Of a DNA stretch of 5,781 nucleotides, positions 1-5,043 are shown piece by piece. Source of the DNA: Desulfoprunum sp. (GTDB lineage Bacteria; Desulfobacterota; Desulfobulbia; Desulfobulbales; Desulfocapsaceae); assembly GCA_030696435.1 (NCBI GenBank), contig JAUYSF010000344.1, forward strand, positions 1 through 5,781, read 5' to 3'. Every line of letters starts with the position of its first letter. Position 1 is the stretch's first letter. The position numbers were made by a program, and so were the translations under genes. The notes below the pieces were generated by a model. The model saw nothing but the letters and a program-made list of their open reading frames with translations. It had not been told where the DNA came from and searched no databases.

Positions 1-670
1 TTATCAATATTGTGCGATCAGTCCCGTCTTTGGTGATGGTCTGTTTGTTGATCGCAATAGTATAGTCCCGCTCCGCCAGTTTCAAAAACTTCGGCAGGCT
101 CTTTCTCCTGGCATCATGGGCCAGATAGATGACTCCGTCCGGTTTGAGATAGGTATCGAACACCCGCAGCAACGGCGCAAAGAACTCTTCGCGGAAGAGA
201 ATCTCAGCGCCGGCCAGGACATCAAAAGGAGGAAGTGCCGGAGGATTCAGCCAGTCAAGTAGGGCAAATTTGATATCTTGCAAGCCCGAGGCAGCAGCAC
301 TGACCCTCTGGAAATCCATAATGATTTCCTCATAATCACTGATAGTCACCGCAAACCCGGAAGCAGCAGCGGCAAGTCCCGGTGCGCCAAGGCCTGCTCC
401 GAGCTCAAGCAGGGTTTTGCCTTTTCTTTCCGGAATCATGGTCAATACATAGGAAAGCAGCAGCGCAGCATCCCAGAGTTTGATCCAGAAGGGAAACTGC
501 GAGACATCGGCAAATGGATCCTTATCGCCCAGAATTTCCTCCAGATCAGCGATCTTGAGAAGACGCAGGGTATGCTCGCCAATCTTCAGTTTATCAAAGG
601 TCAGGGTGTATTTACCCTTGATCTGATTATATATTTGCCGTTCCCGATCGGGGAGAGTTCTGATATCCAT
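1..670 (-). CDS. METTL21/methyltransferase-16-like SAM-dependent methyltransferase (3' end outside window)
   Basis: Reverse-strand reading gives an open frame of 223 codons from an ATG at 670-668 that runs off the left edge, so the C-terminus is missing. It is a class I (Rossmann-fold) methyltransferase. Motif I, the SAM-binding loop, is LELGAGLGAPGLAA at residues 88-101. The acidic SDY at 111-113 should end strand 2 and contact the SAM ribose. Ahead of motif I lies FWIKLWDAALLLSYVL (61-76), and after it DVLAGAEILFREEFFAPLL (150-168). This order matches the methyltransferase-16/METTL21 group, which includes protein-lysine methyltransferases and bacterial members often labelled nicotinamide N-methyltransferase-like (COG3897). 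The substrate cannot be read from the sequence. An AAGGA ribosome site lies 6 nt before the ATG. No signal peptide is visible, so a cytoplasmic location is expected. The gene follows the small secreted protein gene in the same direction but is separated from it by a strong terminator, so it probably has its own promoter. Confidence 0.85.
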   Translation of the reverse strand, partial: MDIRTLPDRERQIYNQIKGKYTLTFDKLKIGEHTLRLLKIADLEEILGDKDPFADVSQFPFWIKLWDAALLLSYVLTMIPERKGKTLLELGAGLGAPGLAAAASGFAVTISDYEEIIMDFQRVSAAASGLQDIKFALLDWLNPPALPPFDVLAGAEILFREEFFAPLLRVFDTYLKPDGVIYLAHDARRKSLPKFLKLAERDYTIAINKQTITKDGTDRTILI

Positions 671-711
671 CACAATCCTTTCCGACAATCCCGAAATTGC
701 CAGAGGTTAAA

Positions 712-738
712 AGTATATAATTGGGGAGAAGCAGGCAA
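712..738 (-). promoter_or_regulatory. Weak candidate promoter for the methyltransferase gene
   Basis: On the reverse strand TTGCCT (738-733) is followed after 15 nt by TATACT (717-712), about 40 nt before the methyltransferase ATG. The spacer is shorter than the preferred 17 nt, so this is only a candidate. It is the best-looking site in the interval between the upstream terminator and the start codon, where an independent promoter is expected. Confidence 0.3.
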
Positions 739-790
739 TATCATCGAAAACGAAAGCCAGGCTGATATCCCGGAGAGCATGGTCGTGAAT

Positions 791-824
791 AAAAAAAGGC
801 CGGTTGACAGTGCATCAACCGGCC
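791..824 (-). terminator. Intrinsic (rho-independent) terminator of the small secreted protein gene
   Basis: A perfect 10-bp inverted repeat, GGCCGGTTGA (798-807) with TCAACCGGCC (815-824), encloses a 7-nt loop. On the reverse strand the stem is directly followed by seven T residues (797-791). It begins 33 nt after the stop codon of the small gene at 858-1064. The plus side of the stem has no T-run, so the signal works in one direction. It isolates the methyltransferase gene from upstream transcription. Confidence 0.93.
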
Positions 825-857
825 ATTCAAAATACAAAAGATCAGAAATTATGTCAA

Positions 858-1064
858 TCAGCAACCTTCCACGCCGCCAGCCTTGGGAGGCGTAACTTTC
901 ACTTTATCACCGGCCTTCATTTTGTCAGCACCTTCGCAGGTCATGATAACTTTGGTTCCCTCAACGGAATCAACAGTACAAGCAACTTTGGCGGCATAAC
1001 CAACACCCACTGCACCCAAAGCGAAAACCAGAGCCAATGCCACAGAAACAATCCTTTTTTTCAT
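858..1064 (-). CDS. Small secreted three-cysteine protein, 68 aa
   Basis: The ORF has an ATG at 1064-1062, preceded by AGAGGAG (1078-1072) at 7-nt spacing, which is a very good ribosome site. Residues 1-24 form a classical signal peptide: MKKR, then a hydrophobic stretch, ending GYA-A. This leaves a mature protein of about 44 residues that should be periplasmic or extracellular. The mature part has the pattern VACTVDSVEGTKVIMTC, then KMKAGDKVKV, and ends in a C-terminal cysteine. Cysteines are at 29, 43 and 68. The alternating beta-like pattern with G-D-K-V-K-V suggests a tiny beta-barrel (OB/SH3-like); this is an inference. I recall similar short secreted proteins in Desulfobacterota and Geobacter-type genomes, some annotated near extracellular-reduction gene clusters, but I cannot confirm that and assign no function. 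An own promoter, a structured leader and a strong terminator frame the gene, suggesting a short, abundant monocistronic mRNA. The TlpA-type thioredoxin gene lies upstream in the same direction. Confidence 0.85.
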   Translation of the reverse strand: MKKRIVSVALALVFALGAVGVGYAAKVACTVDSVEGTKVIMTCEGADKMKAGDKVKVTPPKAGGVEGC

Positions 1065-1210
1065 TGCTGTTCTCCTCTATCACTGGTTATTTTTTTTCGG
1101 GGCCATCCCCCGAAGCATACACTGACGACAAGCAGCAGAGCCGCCAGATAGGATGAGCCTGAGCCTGCTCGGATCCAATCTGCCTCTGACGCAAATTAAT
1201 CATTCAACTA
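1065..1210 (-). other. Long 5' leader of the small secreted protein mRNA with two hairpins
   Basis: If transcription starts just after the -10 at 1222-1217, the mRNA has about 145 nt before its ATG. Two hairpins can be drawn. The upstream one pairs GGAT and GAGC with GCTC and ATCC (1151-1176), giving 8 bp with a 2-nt bulge and an 8-nt loop. The downstream one is a perfect 7-bp stem, TTCGGGG/CCCCGAA (1096-1114), with a 5-nt loop. On the mRNA strand the second stem runs straight into an A-rich stretch, so it is not a terminator, and it leaves the ribosome site at 1078-1072 free. I do not recognise a known riboswitch class. The exact transcript start is inferred. Confidence 0.45.
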
Positions 1211-1216
1211 AATACC

Positions 1217-1245
1217 TCTATATCTTTTCCGTTCTGGACTGTCAA
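1217..1245 (-). promoter_or_regulatory. Sigma-70-type promoter of the small secreted protein gene
   Basis: On the reverse strand TTGACA (1245-1240), a perfect -35, is followed after exactly 17 nt by TATAGA (1222-1217), a 5-of-6 match to the -10 consensus. It begins 12 nt after the last base of the tlpA-like gene, so the small gene can be transcribed on its own as well as by read-through from the thioredoxin gene. Confidence 0.75.
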
Positions 1246-1256
1246 CGTTTTCCTGC

Positions 1257-1760
1257 TCATTCGATGACGCTTCGGACATCCTTCACCAGGACCGTATGGG
1301 ACACCAATCCTGTATAACTTTTCACCACATTCCCCGATTTATTCACGAGAAAAGAGATTGGAATACCAAAGACACCGCCGAAATTTTCGGCTGTTTCGGC
1401 ATCGGCCATCAGAACCGGATAATTTATCGCCTGCCGTTCCACGAGTTGAGCCACCTCTGCTGCTCCCCCCTGATCAACAGAGAGGCCGATCACCGAGAAT
1501 CCTTCCTTGGCAAATTCCTGCTGCAGTTCAACCAGAGTTGCCACTTCCTGCATGCAGGGTGGGCACCAGGTCGCAAAAAAAGTGACGAGCAAAGCCTTTC
1601 CCTGAAAATCTTTACTGTCTACATTTTTACCATCAACCGCATTTGCCAGACTGAAAGCCGGCATCTTGGTACTGGCCCGGGATATCCCGGTCAAAGGGCC
1701 TGCGGCAGTTACGAACAGACAAATACAGACTATACAGCAGAGGCTATGCAGGTTTTTCAT
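1257..1760 (-). CDS. TlpA/ResA-like periplasmic thiol-disulfide oxidoreductase, 167 aa
   Basis: This is a thioredoxin-fold redox protein of the TlpA/ResA group, which usually reduces disulfides outside the cytoplasm, for example on apo-cytochrome c or copper-centre proteins. Residues 1-30 are an export signal or membrane anchor, with an unusual run of cysteines (C8, C9, C12, C14) in its hydrophobic part. The domain follows: PAFSLANAVDGKNV (about 34-48), then LLVTFFATWCPPC with active-site cysteines at 66 and 69, FSVIGLSVDQGG (88-99), and FGIPISFLV containing the cis-proline at 134. Length is normal for the family. I chose the ATG at 1760-1758 because GGGAG (1772-1768) lies 7 nt before it. A TTG one codon upstream (1763) is possible but would be only 4 nt from that site. 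The gene is divergent from the surA-like gene and lies upstream of the small cysteine protein gene. The partner cannot be told from this window, since no cytochrome-maturation gene is visible. Confidence 0.9.
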   Translation of the reverse strand: MKNLHSLCCIVCICLFVTAAGPLTGISRASTKMPAFSLANAVDGKNVDSKDFQGKALLVTFFATWCPPCMQEVATLVELQQEFAKEGFSVIGLSVDQGGAAEVAQLVERQAINYPVLMADAETAENFGGVFGIPISFLVNKSGNVVKSYTGLVSHTVLVKDVRSVIE

Positions 1761-1817
1761 CAACGTACTCCCTGGGGAGATTTTAATTTGTATCAGTGTA
1801 TACTATATTCTTCTTAC

Positions 1818-1845
1818 AAAATATTCCACCTTAATGGAATGTCAA
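1818..1845 (-). promoter_or_regulatory. Candidate promoter of the tlpA-like gene with an internal inverted repeat
   Basis: On the reverse strand a perfect -35, TTGACA (1845-1840), is followed after 16 nt by TATTTT (1823-1818), a weaker -10. The spacer is almost filled by the inverted repeat ATTCCA-N6-TGGAAT (1823-1840). Such a position would suit a repressor operator, but no regulator gene is in view. The leader to the ATG would be about 50 nt. Confidence 0.5.
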
Positions 1846-1939
1846 CCAAATTGAAGGCCCTTCTCAATCCCGTTGGCACCATTCCACTCTGATATTCTTT
1901 GAAAAGTATCTCAGATATCGTGTGTAAAATGCAAAAACA

Positions 1940-1948
1940 TGCTACACT
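1940..1948 (+). promoter_or_regulatory. Candidate extended -10 promoter for the surA-rodZ-recO cluster
   Basis: TGCTACACT matches the extended -10 form TGnTAnnnT, with TACACT at 1943-1948. No good -35 lies 17 nt upstream, which is tolerated by extended -10 promoters. A second choice is TTGAAA (1899-1904) with TGTAAA (1923-1928) at 18-nt spacing. Either would give a leader of about 130-160 nt containing the hairpins at 1989-2074. Confidence 0.35.
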
Positions 1949-1974
1949 GCTCCGTCCTGTAACAAAGGGGCGAA

Positions 1975-2074
1975 GAGGAGATTCCCACTGCAACAGGCCA
2001 TTGAATGCTCCCTCTCCTCCAGAGCAAGGCTGGTTGCACCTCACAGAACTGCGGTGATGCCAGCGTAACAGTTC
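1975..2074 (+). other. Structured leader upstream of the surA-like gene
   Basis: Two stem-loops lie before the ribosome site. The larger (1989-2038) has an 11-position outer stem: TGCAAC pairs with GTTGCA and GCC pairs with GGC, with one G-T wobble and one A-G mismatch between them. Inside it is a 5-bp stem, TGCTC/GAGCA (2006-2010 with 2022-2026), with an 11-nt pyrimidine-rich loop. That loop contains CTCCTC (2014-2019), complementary to GAGGAG at 1975-1980 just upstream, so a pseudoknot or alternative fold is possible. The second stem, GAACTG/CAGTTC (2046-2051 with 2069-2074), ends 3 nt before the TAAGGA ribosome site (2078-2083). I recognise no named RNA family. Confidence 0.4.
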
Positions 2075-2089
2075 AACTAAGGAATCACC

Positions 2090-3112
2090 ATGGAACCAGT
2101 TGCACACAACTCCAGCTTGAAAGCTCTATTCCTGCGTTTATTCGTCCTTACTCTTCTGATCCTTCCCACCGTCAGCTCGGCTGAGCTTCTTGACCGGGTA
2201 GTAGCGGTAGTCAATGACGAGGTCATTACACTCTCAGACTTGGAAAACGAGGGACAAGAGCTGTTTCGAAACATCTCGGCAAAGACTCCGGCAGCATCTC
2301 TCTCGGAAACTCTGAAAGCGGCCAGAGAAGATGTCCTTGAAGCCCTCATCGAAAAACACCTTATTTCTCAGAAAGCCCAGCAAAACAACATTTCGGTTTC
2401 CCCGGATGAAGTTGAAAATGCCTTCCAAATCATGGTCGGCAAGTCAGGCCTAAGCGCCGACGACTTTCTCGCCAAGATGAAAGATTCAGGTATGACGGAG
2501 CCTGTCTACAGGGGACAACTCAAGAGTCAGGTGCTCCAGGGTAAGCTGGTCAGTGCGGATGTTAGATCAAAAACCGTTATTACCGATGACGAAATTCTCG
2601 ACTATTACGATACCCATTATACATCCCAGACCAGTAAAGGCGGCTTATATCTTCTCCAGATAGGGTTTTCCTGGCGTGATCCCAAAAACCCCCAGGCGCC
2701 GCCGGAGGTCTTGCGAGTAAATAAGCTTGAAGCAGAAAAAAAGGCTCAAAAAATCCACGGTCTCGCCAAAAACGGCGATGATTTCAAGGAACTTGCCAAA
2801 AAATACTCAGAACTCCCTTCTGCAGCAGATGGGGGAGATATCGGCGTCTTTCAGATCGATGAAATGGCCGAATATATGCGAGATGGGGTCAAAGAACTGA
2901 AATCAGGTGAGATCAGCGAGATCATCGATACCCCTGATGGATACCAGTTCTTCAAGCTTCTCAACAATCAGGACGGGGCCATCGTGATCAAAACCCCTCT
3001 TGAGCAGGTTAAAGAGGAAATCAGAAGCACCCTTTACGAACAGCGCATGAAAAAGGCCTATGACGACTGGATGACCAGCCTAAAAGACAAGGCCTATATT
3101 CAAAAACTTTAG
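2090..3112 (+). CDS. SurA-like periplasmic chaperone / parvulin-type peptidyl-prolyl isomerase
   Basis: The product is 340 aa and should act in the periplasm, helping outer-membrane proteins to fold. The signal peptide is residues 1-31 (hydrophobic core about 12-26, cleavage likely after VSSA). The mature protein opens with ELLDRVVAVVNDEVITLSDL, the hallmark start of SurA N-terminal domains. A helical SurA_N region spans about 32-165, including LEALIEKHLISQKAQ (83-97). One parvulin domain follows (about 184-295), with FKELAKKYSE (232-241), DGGDIGVF (247-254) and SGEISEIIDTPDGYQFFKL (272-290). The C-terminal helix (about 303-337, ending KDKAYIQKL) is the segment that packs back on the N-domain in SurA. 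E. coli SurA is 428 aa with two parvulin domains, so this is a one-domain form. The parvulin strand usually reading like xHIL is LLQIGF here, so isomerase activity may be weak or absent. Start: TAAGGA (2078-2083) lies 6 nt before the ATG. It is first in a likely operon with rodZ-like and recO. Confidence 0.88.
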   Translation: MEPVAHNSSLKALFLRLFVLTLLILPTVSSAELLDRVVAVVNDEVITLSDLENEGQELFRNISAKTPAASLSETLKAAREDVLEALIEKHLISQKAQQNNISVSPDEVENAFQIMVGKSGLSADDFLAKMKDSGMTEPVYRGQLKSQVLQGKLVSADVRSKTVITDDEILDYYDTHYTSQTSKGGLYLLQIGFSWRDPKNPQAPPEVLRVNKLEAEKKAQKIHGLAKNGDDFKELAKKYSELPSAADGGDIGVFQIDEMAEYMRDGVKELKSGEISEIIDTPDGYQFFKLLNNQDGAIVIKTPLEQVKEEIRSTLYEQRMKKAYDDWMTSLKDKAYIQKL

Positions 3113-3216
3113 CCCCCGGCATTATCCGCAGGCTTCAAAATTTCCGGGTCAACAATTATACCACCGCACCGAACCCCGAACAGACAGTCTCACCTTTCTC
3201 TGACAGGAACCTGAAA

Positions 3217-4239
3217 ATGATTAAGAATATCCCCGAAAACGAGCGGGAATCGCTTGGCGAACTCCTTCACAGAACCAGGGAGGAATTGGGCCTGAGCCTC
3301 GAAGAGGTGGCCGAGGCTACCAAGATCTCCCTCTACAACCTGAAGGCCATCGAAGAAGATGATTACGCCAACCTGCCGGCAGAGGTCTTTGTCCGAGGAT
3401 TTTGTGGGATCTATGCCGTGCATCTCTCGCTTGATCCGGAAATGATCCGGGAGCGCTTTAATGAGCAGAAGGTGAATATGCCCCGCCGGAGCACCAAGAG
3501 GGCACCCACACCCACTCAACTTGCGCTCGAGACCAGCAACATGGCGGAACGCCCCGCAGTTACCTCGCACTCGATTATCGGTCTTTCACTCCTGGCCATC
3601 TTCATCGTCGTGACTGCCATCTCTTGGTACCTGTCCTGGAACCCCGCCACCTATCTCAGCCAAAAACTACGAGGTGTCCCAGAACAGCCGACAGTTTCAA
3701 CAGAACCGAAAGACACATTAACAGATGAAGCCACTGATAATACCATAACAAAAACTGCACTGCCCTCCACAGCGCCCGTTGTCGGAACAGATACCCCAGC
3801 CTCGGAAAAGGCCATGACCGAGGAACTGGCCCAGGAAAAACCGATCGTGGTACCGCCCATCGTTCCCATAGCCACTCCCCCTGTCACGCAGAGCACAAAA
3901 GAAAATGCCTCTCCGCCAGTCTCCGTTCCATCCGGGCAAATAGCTCCGCCGGCCCTGCCGGGTAAATCGGCTCATTCCTCGGGGAGCAGCACCTATCTTC
4001 TCAAGGCATCCTCCAAGGAGGCGACACATATCACCGTAAAAATTGATGAAAACCCAGCCGAACGATTCGTCCTGGCAGCCGGCCAAAGCCGGAGCTGGAA
4101 TGCCGGGAAATCAATAACCATCACCCTGCCGGCCGGAACAGGTACTACCTTTACCCTCAACGATATCCCTCTCAATCTGCCCAAGAAAGATCCCGGTCAG
4201 GAAATAACAATCTCCATCCCGGAATATCTCCTGGAATAG
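3217..4239 (+). CDS. RodZ-like helix-turn-helix membrane protein
   Basis: RodZ proteins are bitopic inner-membrane proteins that link the MreB cytoskeleton to the cell-wall elongation machinery. This 340-aa protein has the full family layout. A cytoplasmic HTH_25/Xre-type domain (about 12-82) includes LGELLHRTREELGLSLEEVA, TKISLYNLKAIEEDDY and LPAEVFVRGFCGIYA. A basic segment RRSTKR (90-95) is followed by one transmembrane helix (about 118-141). A low-complexity linker rich in Pro, Thr, Ala and Ser (about 153-258) leads to a C-terminal DUF4115-type beta domain (about 259-337), with ITVKIDENPAERFVLAAGQS and TFTLNDIPLNLPKKDPGQE. Length matches E. coli RodZ (337 aa). AGGA (3205-3208) lies 8 nt before the ATG. 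It sits 104 bp after the surA-like gene with no terminator between, and 6 bp before recO. Confidence 0.88.
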   Translation: MIKNIPENERESLGELLHRTREELGLSLEEVAEATKISLYNLKAIEEDDYANLPAEVFVRGFCGIYAVHLSLDPEMIRERFNEQKVNMPRRSTKRAPTPTQLALETSNMAERPAVTSHSIIGLSLLAIFIVVTAISWYLSWNPATYLSQKLRGVPEQPTVSTEPKDTLTDEATDNTITKTALPSTAPVVGTDTPASEKAMTEELAQEKPIVVPPIVPIATPPVTQSTKENASPPVSVPSGQIAPPALPGKSAHSSGSSTYLLKASSKEATHITVKIDENPAERFVLAAGQSRSWNAGKSITITLPAGTGTTFTLNDIPLNLPKKDPGQEITISIPEYLLE

Positions 4240-4245
4240 CCCTCC

Positions 4246-5043
4246 ATGTCACCGCGCTCTCTTGAAGCGGAAGCCATTGTCCTTGATTGCCAGGATCACG
4301 GCGAGGCTGACCTTATCGTCACCTTTTTCTGCCTGGACATCGGGCGGGTCTCAGGAATCGCCAAGGGAGCCAAGCGGAGCCAGAGAAGATTTGTCAATAA
4401 ACTTGAGCTCTTCAGTTTCTTACATATCACCTATTCGGATCTGGCAAACAGTTCGTTGCTCTTTATCCATGACGCCGAACTCCACGCCAGTTTTCTCAAT
4501 CTTCGTAAAAACATAGCCCTTTATACCACCGCCACAACCATCAGGGAATTCATCCTGATGGCCATGCGGGATGGCGAGCGGGACGAAAATCTGTTCCGCT
4601 TGATCCTCTGGGCCCTGCACAACCTCGACATGAAGCAACCCCACCTCAGTGTGCTCGCCCTGTTTCTCGTGAAATTTTACGCATGTATCGGATACAAACC
4701 GCAGATGCACGCCTGCCTGAGCTGTGGCACTCCCGTGTTATCCGGCCTGGAGTATCGTTTCAACTACCTCAGCGGCGGGATTGTCTGTTCGGCCTGCCCA
4801 TCAACTACTCACCAAGCGGGTATCCGCCTCTCCCAGGGAACTGTCAAAATCCTGCAATCGGCTCAGGATATGCCTCTGGAAAGACTGCACCGCCTCAAAT
4901 TCTCGGGCCCCGTCCTTGATGAATGTCTTAATGTGCTTCATTATTACGGCAGGCATCTATTCCAGCGGGATATCTCTTCGTGGAATATGCTCAACAGTTG
5001 CGGATACATGGGGAAACGGCTGGCGAGACAGGCTCAGAGATAA
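4246..5043 (+). CDS. recO: DNA repair protein RecO
   Basis: RecO works with RecR (and RecF) to load RecA onto SSB-coated single-stranded DNA in recombinational repair, and anneals complementary strands. The 265-aa product starts with the N-terminal OB-fold pattern: EAEAIVLDCQDHGEADLIVTFF, then GRVSGIAKGAKRS (33-45), which carries the basic residues expected to contact DNA. A helical domain follows (about 84-150). A four-cysteine zinc site, C157-x2-C160 and C181-x2-C184 (CLSCG and CSAC), lies in the C-terminal half. LSQGTVKIL and YYGRHLFQRD fit the family's C-terminal helices. Length is typical (E. coli 242 aa). The ATG is only 6 nt after the rodZ stop and in the same frame. Its Shine-Dalgarno is weak (CTGGA at 4231-4235, inside rodZ), so translation is probably coupled to rodZ. 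The 3' end overlaps the convergent biotin-ligase gene by 10 bp. Confidence 0.95.
   Translation: MSPRSLEAEAIVLDCQDHGEADLIVTFFCLDIGRVSGIAKGAKRSQRRFVNKLELFSFLHITYSDLANSSLLFIHDAELHASFLNLRKNIALYTTATTIREFILMAMRDGERDENLFRLILWALHNLDMKQPHLSVLALFLVKFYACIGYKPQMHACLSCGTPVLSGLEYRFNYLSGGIVCSACPSTTHQAGIRLSQGTVKILQSAQDMPLERLHRLKFSGPVLDECLNVLHYYGRHLFQRDISSWNMLNSCGYMGKRLARQAQR

Noticed and set aside
278..895. A 205-codon plus-strand open frame over the left part of the window
   Set aside because: It is antisense to the methyltransferase gene, whose conserved motifs read on the minus strand. Its translation resembles no protein family and it runs across the terminator into the small secreted gene.
1091..1114. 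T8 next to a GC-rich hairpin, at first sight a terminator
   Set aside because: The T-run precedes the stem on the plus strand, and on the minus strand the stem is followed by A residues. Neither orientation makes an intrinsic terminator. It is instead listed as part of the leader.
1874..1890. TTGGCAC resembling a sigma-54 -24 element
   Set aside because: The required GC at the -12 position does not follow at the correct spacing (1887-1888 is CT), so it is not a sigma-54 promoter.
1929..2057. A 42-codon ORF in the surA leader beginning at ATG 1929
   Set aside because: It has no ribosome site, its composition is not protein-like, and it would start upstream of the preferred promoter. It is more likely a chance frame within the structured leader.
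3142..3180. Imperfect inverted repeat (TTCCGGGT with ACCCCGAA) between the surA-like and rodZ-like genes
   Set aside because: It has one mismatch, a 23-nt loop and no T-run, so it is not a convincing terminator and does not split the operon.
3718..4086. Minus-strand open frames opposite the rodZ linker
   Set aside because: They arise from the low-complexity Pro/Thr/Ala-rich codons of the linker. They show no ribosome site or recognisable domain.
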